Assembly: GCA_963920575.1 (NCBI GenBank)
Contig: OY986964.1
Location: forward strand, 17,549,987 to 17,613,986
Direction: 5' to 3'
DNA from: Narthecium ossifragum
Taxonomy: Eukaryota; Streptophyta; Magnoliopsida; Dioscoreales; Nartheciaceae
Length of the DNA stretch: 64,000 nt
The notes beneath the pieces are model-generated. The model did not search any database, was not told the origin of the DNA, and worked only from the letters and a program-made list of their open reading frames with translations. Shown here piece after piece: positions 45,768 through 57,323 of this stretch. The first letter of the stretch is position 1; the number at the start of each line of letters is the position of its first letter. A program made the translations under genes and the position numbers.

Positions 45768-47505
45768 TGATGAGAATGCATAATGTTATATTTTTATCCC
45801 TTAATACTTAGTCTCCTATGCTTATTTAGTTCCTAAATACACTCATTATTCTTATATTTTGATTTAGGATGCAATTGAAGTCCTTAAGTCGAAAAGAAGC
45901 TGAAAAGAGTGCATGGATCAACTTTAAAGATTTATCTGTACCTGTTAATGAAGAACCAGAGTATGTGTCATACATGGTTGGAAAGCTCTTGAAGTCTAGA
46001 GTCTGGAGAATTTTACGGTTTGTGATTCCGAGTTTCCTAGAGGAAGTTACGGCAATTTCAATACCGATGCCGCAGTCTGGATCGCAGAACAGTAATAAGC
46101 TGAACAGTCCGATCGATCCAACACCCAGGGTCCGATCGATCGGACCATGCAGAAACGTGACAGAACATGTATTTTTTGGCCACAACACATCCAATCGATC
46201 CCTCCATCGCTCCTATGGGTCCGATCGATCCGACACCAATGGTTCGATCGATCGAACTCGGAAAAAGTCAAAAACAGCAGATTTTTACTCAACCAATCGA
46301 TCCAGCACTTAAAGTTCGATCGATCGGACTTGGGAATAAAAGGGTGACAGAACGTATGCTTTTTAGAGGAACATAGTTCGATCGATCGGACCATCGATCG
46401 AACTCGGGAAGAGCCAGAGACGAAGGATTTTTACGAAATCGATTGATCCGACTCCCTTAGTCTGATCGATCGGGCTCGGGCGTGAATAGAAGTTGAAGAT
46501 TTTAATGAGACCGATCGATCCAGCATCCAAGGTCCGATCGATCGGACTTTCCCAGTAACAAAAATCAACGATTGTGATCTAATCCGAGGGTGGATACAAT
46601 TGAGGCTATAAATAGGACTCTTTCTAGGGTTTGAGGGGGGATTCTTGGACACTTTTGGCTACTCTTTCTCCTCCTTTATATTTTTTCTAGGTTTTCTTTT
46701 GCTTTATGAAATCTTTTGGAGGATTGTTCTTGATGGCCCTACGTGGCTAAATCTTGATCCTTGGTCGAGGAGACTGAAACCTCGGAATCAATGAAACTGT
46801 GAGATCTAATTTATTTTTATTGTTCAGTTTATACATGAGTATTGGATGTTCTTCTGAGATTAAATCTTCATGATTACCTTGTCTAATTGCTAGGAGGCCT
46901 ACTAGTTTATTATTCGTGGTGATCTACCGCTAGGTTTGATATCAAATCCGGAATTGTTTGATCCCTCTAATCTGCGAAGCAACTAGGATCTAATAATTTA
47001 CTGCTGATCAGATCTTGTTAGATCTTAGGAAGAATATTCAACTAGATTAAATGCAACCGCTTGTGCTTGTGTTGTTTAGCTTCATCGATCTCCCTATTCT
47101 TAACGCTGCTACTTGATTAAATCTACTGCGCTTGTCTTAGGTTATCTAGTAGTTAGGGTTGATTAGATCGCTTGTTTCTAATTAACTATGATCGAGGAGA
47201 GCTTCGAATTTAATTCGGACGGTGAATATTCATGGTATAAAATGATTGATACTTGCATCTATGATCAGTTATTGGATTCCGATGGTGGATGTTGACTCAG
47301 ACCAAGGTTTGTTCTCTTGATTCAACTTGTTCCTTCGCTTTAGATTATTTCTTTACTGTTTTCCTCACGTTTAAAACCCCCCATCTTTGTTCACTTAGCA
47401 CAAAACTAGGCTAAACACTCTTCGTGGGATCGACTCGTACTCGCACTACTACATTTATTTTAACGAGTATTGGATTTATTTTTGAGTGCCTGCGATAGCA
47501 CATCA
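45768..47505 (+). repeat. 3' LTR of element H
   Basis: 1738 bp, the same length as the 5' LTR, TGATGAG to CACATCA, TATA box at 46607-46614. Differences from the 5' LTR are all substitutions. Confidence 0.92.
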
Positions 47506-48983
47506 AAAACCTTCCAAAAATCCGGATAAAACCCATATCAAATTGCATGAAGCTTCAATCAATTACTAAGCATGCATCAAGGGACTAATTAGAACATAGA
47601 AGTCCACTAATAAGCAAATTCGCAGATTGCTATAGTAAACCATCGTTAGAGGCGACGAAAACATTACAATTCAACATCCAAACAACTTCAGATTTCAAAT
47701 TAAACATAGGCAGAAATAGATTAACATTCTAGAAACATGCTGACCAAGAATTAGGTCTAATTGAAGTCTAATTTCCTCAGATTTTACTAATCAATTTCTT
47801 AATCTTTGTTTCGCAGCAGTTTAGAAACAAATCACCAAAAATGATATATAAATCCAAAAAATCACGAAACCAGCGGAAATCGAAAGAGAACTCGATGATC
47901 TATAACTTTCATCTTGAAAGTTTCACGAGATCATGCTCACACAGCTCACAAACCGAGCTTGAACACGACTGTTCATTGAAGAACAGAGATACTATAAAAT
48001 CCGGGAATAAATGCTTAGAAAACCCAATTAAATCACAATCAAATCCTAAGAACATCTTCCAGATGAAGAACATGCATCAAGAGACTAATTAGAGCATAGA
48101 AATCAACTAATCCAACAAACAAACCGTAGATCTAGCATATCCTAAAGATCAAGGTAGAAACCCTGCCTTAAGCGCCAATCCAAGCCTCAATCCTCACTAA
48201 TCCGCCGTCCTCTGTCGCCTTCGCCGTCTCCAGCTCGTCGGAGCGCCGCCGGGGGTCCTCCCACATCCGCAGCCATCACCGGAGAAGGAAGTGACATCCA
48301 CGGGAGAGAGAAAGGGAAGGAGAAGGGGGTCGTCGCCGCCGTTCCTGGCTTGCCGGGGAACCGCCGAGAGCCGTCCGATGCCTCCCTTCAAACGAGACCG
48401 GAAGGTGGAGAAGGAGAGGAGGGAGAAGCCGGAGGGGATCTGGGAAGAGAGGAGAGGAGAGCTCGGGAGGGACGAAGGTGGTGGGCGGCAAGGGTGGCGA
48501 AACTCCGGAGAGGGGAGAGGGGCGGGCGGTGTGGTCGCGAGCGGAGGAGAAGAAGAGAGCGGGTTGGGCGCGGGGAAGAGCAGGGGAAGAAAAGAGGAAA
48601 AGAGAGGAAAGAAAAGAAAAGAAAAGGGAGAGAGAAAAGAAAGGGTTAAGCCACTTAAGTGGTTTAGCCGGTTCAGACGAGCCAATTGATCGGATTGGAT
48701 CCGATTTGACTTCAAATTGCGATCTCGTCGCAATCTCGTCCGGATCTGTCGATCCCGAACGCTCCTACTGGATCTATTCAATCACGTACAACAATCAAGG
48801 CTGTGTGTGCACTACGCGGGTCTTAAACCGACCGTCAAGGCACACTTTACCAAATTGCCCTTGTGGTCCAAAAACAGCGATGCGATCAACTGATCGCAAC
48901 CCAAGGCCAACCGGGCCAAAACCAACCAAGCCAAGCCCTCGACCCAACGCGGTCGGACCAGGTTGGAGGAATGGGTCCTCACA
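47506..48983 (-). repeat. Solo LTR I, second part
   Basis: Continues LTR I after H (the first five bases are the target duplication) and ends GGGTCCTCACA. It contains a 64-nt purine run (48582-48645), the U3 hairpin GGATC-GACA-GATCC (48742-48755) and the inverted repeat (48836-48863). The proline-rich frames here are by-products of the purine run. Confidence 0.82.
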
Positions 48984-49782
48984 AAATGCATACTAAACTC
49001 TTGCTTAGACTTGCTCAAATGATCTAAAAAATATCAATAATAGTTGTGGCAAGCTTATAACAAAAGACTACTTATATCTGGCCTTCAACCAGCTCAAAAA
49101 GCACGTCCAACGGCTCTCTGCAACTCTCCAATGACTAGTTTTTTACTCTGTGCGTTGCTGGCATGCATTGTCAGCCACATCGACCGTCAGGTATAAAAAC
49201 TCACCCTTTTTTAGCCGCGGTCGATCCACCCATCAATCGGCAGATTGACCGTGAGCCTCTGTTGTGAAAAATGCTTCACAAGGTCAATGCTCCGATCGAC
49301 CGTCGCTTCTTCAGTTTTCATCATCATACTCCACGGTCGACCGCCGCATCGTCCATCGGATCCTCCGTGGGCCTCTGTTGGGAAAAGCTTGCTCCAAGGT
49401 CGATGCTCCGATCGATCGTCGCACCTTTAATTTCCATCATCATATTCCACGATCGACCGCCGCATCGTCCGCCCGATCATCCGTGAGCTTACAACATTTA
49501 AAACCAAAATATCCATACTCCACGGTCGACCGGTCCATCAACCATCGCATCGACCGTGAGGCTCTCTCAAGAAAATGGCTTCCCAGGATCGATGCTCCGA
49601 TCGACTGTGAGCCAACAGTTCATTTTGCCGAGTATGGTGTATCCACCCATACATCGTTCGTCAGCACAATAATAATTCAAATATTGAATTTAAGACTTCC
49701 AATTAAAGGGGTAATAAATATTAAACATATATTATATCTTTTAATGTATATTGGCATCATCAAAACAAGGTTAGGATCAACA
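48984..49782 (-). repeat. LTR L, 5' part
   Basis: The minus strand starts TGTTGATCCTAACC directly after a polypurine tract, so this is a 3' LTR. With 34815-35102 it totals about 1.1 kb. It includes a 116-bp tandem repeat and several GGTCGACC/GATCGATC-type sites. Confidence 0.6.
49255..49486 (+). repeat. 116-bp tandem repeat in LTR L
   Basis: Two units start GCCTCTGTTG at 49255 and 49371, each with GCTCCGATCGA and a CCACGGTCGACCGCCGCATC-type block. A diverged partial unit lies at about 49520-49615. Confidence 0.8.
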
Positions 49783-49796
49783 ATCTCCCCCTTTTT
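49783..49796 (-). other. Polypurine tract of element L
   Basis: Minus strand AAAAAGGGGGAGAT abuts the LTR start TGTTGATCC. The context ATCATCAAAAAGGGGGAGAT is common at the 3' end of plant copia/SIRE-like and related non-autonomous elements. Confidence 0.7.
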
Positions 49797-50314
49797 GATG
49801 ATGACAACCCTTTTAAATGTGATGATAAAATATTAAAGCTCCCCTTTAATCTATGCATCTATTCCTTTCTTAAAAAGAGTTCTAAATTGCCTACTAAGGA
49901 TGCACACAAGTCATATATCACTAAAAAGATAGGAAAAGTTAATTTTTAAGATATAATGACAAGATAACTTAGATTTTAGTATGTTCACTTCTTTAAAAAA
50001 AAGTGAATATAGACTATCATGGAATAGTTCATATGGATATTGGAGATCAAAAATTATGTACCAATACATCTTAGCATTATCCAACAACATTGCCTTTCAT
50101 TCAAAAGATTCCAACACTTGCATTACAACACTTCCATTCAAAAACATTTGGAAAACTTTGGATTACAAGAGCATCATTTCAAAAACAATGTTTTCCAAAA
50201 TACAAGAGAAAAAATATGAAATGAAATGTAGGGCAATTGTTTTCAACATTCATCACAACCTTCTCTCCCCCTTTGGCATCATAAAAAAGAAGTAACATGG
50301 ATGGGGATTTAGGA
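49797..50314 (-). other. Non-coding stretch between the transposon ORF and PPT of L
   Basis: AT-rich, no supported gene. A second PPT-like motif, CCAAAGGGGGAGAGAA on the minus strand (about 50262-50277), follows the ORF stop. Confidence 0.6.
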
Positions 50315-51542
50315 TCAATTAACTGAAGGTGTGGAAGATGGATATTCATTTTTGATGTAGGTAAAAATGTCTTCAAGTTGCTTGGACATCTTCGCTTGAT
50401 CTTCCATGATCTTTCCTTGGGAAGTCTTGATGTCACCTTGATTGACTTCCATCCTTTTCAATGTTGCTTCTAGCTCATCAAGTCTTTGTGTCGTGGTGAG
50501 ACAAGCTCGGCTATGGGAGGATTCACCTTGAAATCTGGGCTCATGTTCTTCTCCCCCTAAGTTTTCCTCATCATGCTCTTCTTGATGCTCTCCTTCCTCA
50601 TCACTACTAATATCAGGAACAATAGGCCCTAAGGCTCGCTTGGCGGTCATCATCCTTTTATAGGTGGATTTATTGAAGGGTTGAGAAAGAGGTTTTCTTT
50701 CATCAACGGCTAGGTGGAGGGGAAGGGCTTGGAAAATTTTGGTTAGTAGTCCTCCAAAAGGTAGTGACTGCCTAGCCGTAAGGTTAAGCATCTCCTTGAT
50801 AATGATATAACCTAGGTTTAGAGGCTTCTTCCTAACCATGCATGAAAGAACATAGGCATGAATGGGCTTCAAGTGATCATGGTGGCCAAGCTTAGAAAAA
50901 AGATTTGTTCCTAGAAAGTGGGCAAGCTCCGTATAGTTTTGGTGTAGATCATTTAATCCTATAGGAATTTTATCAACTTGACTAGGTCTAAGGATTGCCT
51001 TTCTTCCTTGTTTATCCCTATCAAATCTTGGGAGATCCTCATACGATGTAAAATAGGTGCATTCCCCTTGATTTGGTGCATTTAGTATCTCATTTAACCA
51101 TTCTATAGTAATCTTGACTTCATTTCCATAAACATAGCTACTAATGACCACAAATCCTTCGTCATCAATATCTTCAGTAATGTGGCAATAAAATATCGAA
51201 CCATTTCTGGATACATATATTGGGGCATCTCTAAGAATTTCATCCAACCCATATCAGTGAAAACATTTTCAACTACATGTTCCTTTCCTATGGGAAACTG
51301 AAGGACTCTACCCGAAACCACAAATGCATCCTTAAACTCGGGCCAAGAGTTATATACCTATCCTTGTCTAGGAAGAGGTAATCATCGTAGGAAGGAGTAG
51401 ATGAAGGAATGGATGAGGACCCTCCGACTGAACCTATGGTTTTCTTCGTCCCTTCCTTTCTCTTTGCTACTCCATGCTTCCTCTTCCCGGCTTGACTTGG
51501 TTCCTCGGGTGGAGGATGTCTGGCATTCTTGGTACAAGGCAT
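50315..51542 (-). pseudogene. Putative plant transposon protein-like ORF, two frameshifts
   Basis: Starts MPCTKNARHPPPEEPS (51540-51542). It resembles the plant-specific domain annotated in databases as 'putative plant transposon protein' (assigned from memory): ELAHFLGTNLFSKLGHHDHL, then HAYVLSCMVRKKPLNLGYII, then LPFGGLLTKIFQALPLHL. A Glu-rich stretch follows, then a C-terminal coiled coil (LDELEATLKRMEVNQGDIKT and on to about 50330). Its function is unknown; it is found in non-autonomous elements and at the 3' side of pol. The frame changes near 51325 and again near 51200, so it is a pseudogene. A sense-strand TTTATAAA lies about 140 bp upstream, with a CT-rich leader between. Confidence 0.65.
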
Positions 51543-51675
51543 GGTGCGTGGCTAGATTACGGTTTTGAGAGGAGAGGAGTAGCGCGCGGTCGAACCAGAG
51601 GAGCTACGGTCGATGGAGAGGGGCTAGGGCACGGTCGAACCAGAGGAGAAGATGTATGTTTGATCGGGTGGGGGG

Positions 51676-51683
51676 TTTATAAA
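51676..51683 (-). promoter_or_regulatory. TATA-like box upstream of the transposon ORF
   Basis: CCCTTTATAAACC on the minus strand, followed by a CT-rich leader. Just upstream (51720-51900) is an array of GGTCGACC/GGTTGACCGT sites. The element TTTATAAA is itself palindromic, so strand is inferred from context. Confidence 0.45.
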
Positions 51684-53397
51684 GGGAGACGTGAAAATGA
51701 CTGACAAGCCCTCACTTAAGTCGTCACATGATCTGTGCCGGTCGACCCTAAGAAGTAGGCGGTTGACCGTCACGCACAATATGTGTAAAATGAAAATATC
51801 AAGGTCGGTCCAAAGAAGTTGTCAGTCGACCGTCAAGCGTGATATCTGAAAACAAAAGTGTACTCACGGTTGACCGTAAGAAAGTATGGATCGTCCGTCA
51901 GTCCCAGAAAATGAATTTTAAAATTCAATTAAAAATCATTTTTAAATCAAAACATCACAAAACTTTGCATACACGTGTAAATAAATATTATGAGCTAAAA
52001 TCAACTCATCAATCATGAAAATCACTCAATTAACCAAACTTTAGTAAATTACATGTGACAACATATTTCCAATACTTCAACATATTTAATCATGATTAAA
52101 AATAACTTTAACACTCCTGTGTGTGAATAGGGTTCCACATGCTTCAGAGTATCAATCATACCTGAACACTTCAACTATTCAAGATCACAATCCTATACAA
52201 GCACATATTATCCACCTGTCACATAGAAATCTCTGCTTTTATTCATTTTTCTTTTTCTTTTTTTTCTGCAGGAATTTCAGCTGTTTTACGCGAACAACAC
52301 ACCTTGTTAGCCATCTTGCCCAGTTACTAAGTATGAAACCCTTTTTTTTGCAGGAATTTCAACTATTTTACGCGAACACCACGCTAGTTAGGCAGACTGC
52401 CCGATTACTAGGTTGAAAATTCATTTTTTTATATTAAGATAATTGCATGTGTTCATGTATTTTCTGTGATATGATATAAAACTATAAATCTAATCTCATG
52501 TATTTTTTTATATTAAGATAGTATCATTCTTAGAATCTAATCTCAACTCTTAAACATGTGAAAGTGAACATGTGTATTAGGATATGTCAAGTTATCCTTA
52601 AATCATTGTAAAAGTATTAAAGTATAGAAATAATGTCATGCAAAGAAAAAATTTACTATCCCTTATATGACATATAAGTTTCAGAATAATTCATAAAATA
52701 AATTTCTAAAACAAGCATCTTTGTCAAATCATATCATAAATTCATTCTTTTGACATAATTCAAGGGATGTATAATATTTAGTTTTCTAAAAATAATAAGA
52801 ATTAAATTCTTAGAATCTACCCCCCAACTTAAATGTAATCGTCCCCAATTACACTAAGTCATAAAAATAAAAACAAAGAATAATGGGTAGAGATCATCAT
52901 AATATCATGCCATGTGTAGTCATCGCGCTCATTAGGACCACCACACCGTCCATACAACGAAAACATCGCCACTGAATAAAGTAATGTCTCTAGAAGATAC
53001 TAAAAGAATATAATCATAAAAATCATCATGTTATATGAGAGACATATATAAAGACTTAAGAATAACCCCCTGATCGATCTATATAAGATTTGCATAATTT
53101 GCCCCTTAATGAAATCCAAAGGAACACCTGCCATAAAAATACTTTTTCAAAAGATCAAATAGAATAGAATCGAAAATATAGTAAAAATAGCAAAAAGGTA
53201 TAAAAGTTGCTATTTAGCAGAAGATCTGTTGTATTTATTGAGCTTAAAACTTTGATGATCAGTTATCTACATGAGTCAAAATAAAAACTCACTACACTAG
53301 CAGTACTACAACAAGCCATCTCACCATGAGAACATAAAACCTAGATAAGCAATAATCCACTAAAATAGTCCTAAAGAAACAAAATCAGCAAAACTCT
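51684..53397 (-). other. Non-coding region: GGTCGACC array, AT-rich 3' region of E
   Basis: No gene. 51720-51900 holds the GGTCGACC-type array. 51900-52850 is AT-rich with an A-rich tract (minus strand, 52240-52268) spaced from a GGGG-rich PPT-like motif (AAGTTGGGGGG, minus strand, about 52825-52835) as in D and H; it is taken as the 3' region of E. 52850-53397 matches K. No LTR end of E was found, so the E/L boundary is uncertain. Confidence 0.5.
52266..52420 (+). repeat. Diverged tandem repeat of about 80 bp
   Basis: Two units share GCAGGAATTTCA, TTTTACGCGAACA and CCCAGTTACTA/CCCGATTACTAGG at matching spacing (units starting near 52268 and 52350). Confidence 0.75.
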
Positions 53398-53910
53398 TCA
53401 TTCATCATCCAACTCATCCTCGTTGTCTTCTTCCTCAAAATCATAGTCACTAGGCATCGGGGTCGGCAGACGGTCAGGGTCATCCGATGCATATGGTGAA
53501 TCAGGAGGCATCAGAAGAACAAGATCAATGAGGGAACGTGGAAGCACTACAATCATTGAACTGCTGGGACTATGGAAAGATACCCAGGGATCATCAAGGT
53601 CTGGAGCATGCTGAATGTCGTATACGATAGGGGCAAACAAATCCGTAGGAGGTAACAACCCGTCGAACTCAACACCAGTGGGATAGGTATCAGATGAACC
53701 AACAGGTGCAGAGAATTCAGAAATTACCCTAGATGGAAAACACAAGACCGTTGGTGGTGATGGTAGCGTCGGGAAATCGATAGTGCTCATCGAGTCATCG
53801 TCTGAGGAGAACCATGATCCCTGTGACAGTGGAGATCCAGGTGCGAATTCGGACATCGGGGAATGGGGTGGACTATCATCAGAATAGGAGGATTGACTCG
53901 ATCGAGACAT
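53398..53910 (-). CDS. Extra ORF of element E, 170 aa, unknown function
   Basis: Homologue of the K ORF at 13876-14391: MSRSSQSSYSDDSPPHSP at the N-terminus, PPTDLFAPIVYDIQHAPDLD in the middle, and a conserved acidic tail EEEDNEDELDDE. The frame is open further upstream to an in-frame ATG at 54064-54066 (222 aa), but K has no ATG there, so the shared start is preferred. It is intact although pol of the same element is riddled with stops. It lies about 0.6 kb downstream of the pol stop, in sense. No known domain, membrane segment or signal peptide was seen. It could be an accessory protein or a captured host exon. Confidence 0.6.
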   Translation of the reverse strand: MSRSSQSSYSDDSPPHSPMSEFAPGSPLSQGSWFSSDDDSMSTIDFPTLPSPPTVLCFPSRVISEFSAPVGSSDTYPTGVEFDGLLPPTDLFAPIVYDIQHAPDLDDPWVSFHSPSSSMIVVLPRSLIDLVLLMPPDSPYASDDPDRLPTPMPSDYDFEEEDNEDELDDE

Positions 53911-54248
53911 ATCAAAATTTAGTGATTTGGCTGGGCCTGACGAGGGGTGTGATGCGTGTCTGTGAAGGATTGAGTGGAAACTTATCGCAGGGTACGGTAG
54001 AGGAATAGACTGAGGGCTCGGGCGGAAACGACCGAGCACACCAGTGTTGGAAGAATTAAAATCCATGGAGAGTAAAGGATGAGACCGGAAAGGTGGAAGA
54101 GGAAAGGATTGAGGAAGGCGGTGGATTGGGTGGTGGAGGAGGCGATTGGGTTGGTCGCGGAGAGGAAACAGCCGAAGGAGCAGCGCAGGAGCGCAGGTCG
54201 ATCGATAGAGAAATCGAAGCACAAGAGATGAGATCGAATGTCAGGAAC

Positions 54249-54258
54249 GAGCGGATTT
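54249..54258 (-). promoter_or_regulatory. TATA-like box upstream of the extra ORF in E
   Basis: CTCTATTTAAATCC on the minus strand; K has CTCTATTTATATCC in the same place (about 14722-14735). Downstream is a CT-rich leader. Upstream (54355-54440) are GGTCGATC/GATCGACC sites. Confidence 0.4.
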
Positions 54259-55099
54259 AAATAGAGTATGAACTAAAATTGGAGTTAAAGTAGGCAAACG
54301 AGTAGGAGTAGATTGAAATCCGATGGTAGATCCGATCGAGCAGAAAAATATCATCGGCGGTCGATCCGACGATCGACCGTGGGAGTGGCTGATCTTGGGA
54401 AAATAACGTGACGGTCGATCGACCGATCGACCGCGAACGAAAGGATTTGTTTGATGAAGCGACGGTTGATTGTCGCATCACCCCTGAGAACCCTTTTTCG
54501 TGACAGAAGCTCATGGATGATGCAATGGTCCGTCAATTCAATTCAACAGACTAAATAAAATCGTCGTGAACAATGTCCTGCACATAATGTTTTAATCTAT
54601 GACCATTAACAGTAAATATTTCATTTGTGTGTGGATGTCGAATTTCTATAGCGCCATGTGGAAATACTCTATTTATAATAAACGGCTATGACTATCTAGA
54701 ACGTAATTTTCCTGATATAAGACACAATTTAGCATTGAAAAACCAAACTTTTTGCCCGACATCAAAAGTTCTCCTTGAAATATGTTTGTCATGGAACGCT
54801 TTAGTTTTTTCTTTATATATTTTGGAATTCAAATAGGCTTCATTGCAAATTTCCTCAAGTTCACATAAACTCAGCTTTCTATGTGTTGTTATGGCATTAG
54901 TATCAGTTTTTAGCTTTTTAATTGCCCACATAGCTCGATATTCTAATTCTACGGGCAAATAACAAGGTTTGCCAAATAGTAATTGATATGGGGACATACC
55001 AATAGGTGTTTTATAAGGCATCCTATAAGCCCACAGTGCATCATCTAGCGATCAACACGAACAGTTTTCTCTAATATGCGCTTTTTTCCCTATTAGAAA

Positions 55100-57323
55100 T
55101 GTGAGGACCCGTCCCTCCCCTCCTGTGGCTCGCTGTGGACCGCAAGGGCAATTTGGTAAATTGCACCTTGTCGGCTAGTTCCACACTCGCGCTTGTACAC
55201 ACACTGACCATGTTTGTGGTAATGTTTGCTTAGAATGGTTAGTGGAACCCGGGATCGAAAGATCCGGACTTAGGCTTGAATTTCTCGCCTAAGTTTAGCT
55301 TTCAGCACAAAAAGGATCGATCCTCTCTAGCTAAGAGTTCGATCCTCTTGTGCCAGAAAGTCAAGTGAGATCGTCATGAGGTGATCGATCCTTCCTTGGG
55401 TAAGGATCGATCCTTCATAGGTCGGTTCGTTTGCCTATAAAGCAGACGAACCTTCTTCCTTGAAATCCTTTTGAAAATCCGGCGATTTGAGCTCGGATCT
55501 TGGGATTTTCGAAGGCGTTGAGGACGATCCAAGGCCTAGCTGCTTGGATTTAAGCTGCGTTTGCTCCGGTAGGGATCCTACCGACATCTCTCTTCGGGGT
55601 TTTGAGTTTTCCGGTTTGATCTGTGGTTTATTGCTTAGATCTGCATATATAGTTGTTGGTTTTCTGTGTTTTTGCCGGTTTTAGACTCGTGGGGTTCTGA
55701 TCTATCAGATCCCAGAGTTTCATGAAGTTTGGATGAGTTTTCCGGCGGTATTCCTCGCCGGAAGTACGTCGGAGAACCCATCGGGATCGATCCTCTTTGA
55801 GGAAGGATCGATCCCCTTTGGTGAGTCATGCCCAGCCCGTGCGGGATCGATCCTCCTGGAGGGAGAGATCGATCCTTTGGTGGCTGGGGGACGACGGGTC
55901 TCTGGTTACAAGAGGATCGATCCTCTTGATGAGAAGGATCGATCTCTTTGGTTCACAGAGACGAGTTTTCCCTAAGTACTGAGGGGATCGATCCTCTTGA
56001 TGAGAAGGATCGATCCTTTAGTGGCTGAAGGGTGTTTTAAGTGGGTTTTGCCCGCGGGGCTTTGTATGACAGTTTTCCTTACTGTCTTGATATCTTGTAC
56101 ATATGATTAAGCATGTTAGCCCTATAATAGGGCAGTGGTGAACCGGGAGAGTGATGACTCCCGGGATGTTTAGAATAAACGGGCGGGTAGCCCTACAGCT
56201 TTCCATAGCCTTGCATGCCGGCGTGCGCCGAGGGCCTTATCTGCTATATCTGTAAGCTGTTGTTTGCGGGGCTGTTTCCCGGTGCAGGTGTTGTGGTGAA
56301 CTGCTAGCAGCTGGTGGCGGTACCACTGCAGCAGTTCCCTAGACCTTACTTTACCTGTTCACTACCCGGGCCGGCAGGGTGCCGTGCCCAGACCTTCTTT
56401 GATATATCATCACATCCTGTTGCATGCTTACATGTTTTATTCTGCGCATGTTCATAGCATGCATTGTGTTGTGCACTAGTTGCATCTATTTAGGGCGTTG
56501 CCGATCCAGGGCTTTCGGGTAGCCCGGATTTATCTCTTAGGACCGTTACGGGTAGCTTGGTCCAGGACTCGATTTGTAGTATTCAGTCTCTTCGATGATA
56601 GGGTTAGTTGGACATGAATACTGTTGTGCTTGATGTTTAGAGGTCGTGTCGGCCTTGAGCCAAGTCCAAGTGTAGCCGGTACTCAATCCTTCTTGACTCT
56701 TGGGTGTGACTACCCAGCGGTGCTATCCGCCGACAGTGCCCAGGATCCTGTCGTGAGTTGGCAGTGCCGTTTCCTGCCTTACTGAGTGTGACCCAGCATG
56801 TGACCAGTTCGATGGGAGACCATGACTGGGGCACTCAGGGGTATTCGGTGGGGTTATGGGACCCCTGTGATACACCTAGGCTTTGCTTGGGGACGACACT
56901 GTTGTGTTCCCTTCCTTTGTGAGTGTCGTAGTGTAGTGTCCCTGCTGAGCTTAGTGCTCACTCCTACCCGGGCTGCGTTTTGCAGGTGCTGGCGCTAACT
57001 CTTCTTCGGTCGCCCCTACCGGGCAGGTGTTCGGTGACGTGGCGGTGTCTGGCGGAGCTTGAGGAGCTGTGATCTGTCCGTGTACACCTTGGTTAGATAG
57101 TCTCCTACGGGAGCAAATTTTGTATAACATTCCCTGTTTGAGGATTTGTACTATATTCCAGCTTTGTGTGTTGAGCTTTATAATCGTTATATAACACAGG
57201 ATGATTATGCTTATTAGGGTAACCACTACGATTAGAGGGAAACCTCGCCAAATTTCCGCAGTAGGTTAAGTTCCGGTTCGCGTCGCCCGGCCCGGTTGGG
57301 CCTACGTGGGTCGGGGCGCGACA
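55100..57323 (+). repeat. Solo LTR (2224 bp) with perfect target duplication
   Basis: TGTGAGGACC to GGGGCGCGACA, flanked by AGAAA (55095-55099 and 57324-57328) and splitting the integrase gene of E. U3 inverted repeat 55143-55170, hairpin GGATC-GAAA-GATCC (55252-55265), GATCGATC sites 55316-55430, TATAAA at 55436-55441, more sites at 55780-56015 including AGAGGATCGATCCTCT (55911-55926). Produced by LTR-LTR recombination of a Tekay-like element. Confidence 0.93.
55436..55441 (+). promoter_or_regulatory. LTR TATA box, solo LTR 55100
   Basis: TTGCCTATAAAGCAGACG, directly after an array of GGATCGATCC sites. The solo LTR at 29042-30354 has the same box in the same context. Confidence 0.7.

Larger units (their letters stand above)
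36974..47505 (+). mobile_element. Element H: young, nearly intact Athila-like retrotransposon
   Basis: 10532 bp with two 1738-bp LTRs, tRNA-Asp PBS, one unbroken gag-pol ORF, a 1.5-kb 3' non-coding region and a PPT. It is inserted in solo LTR I, with flanks AAAAA (36969-36973) and AAAAC (47506-47510), a 5-bp duplication with one mismatch. By eye I count about 24 differences between the LTRs (about 98.6% identity). At the commonly used grass rate of 1.3e-8 per site per year that is roughly half a million years; the rate is an assumption for this species. There is no envelope-like ORF. Confidence 0.93.

Noticed and set aside
35098..48988. Target duplication for solo LTR I
   Set aside because: AAACA and AAATG share only three of five bases, so the call is left open.
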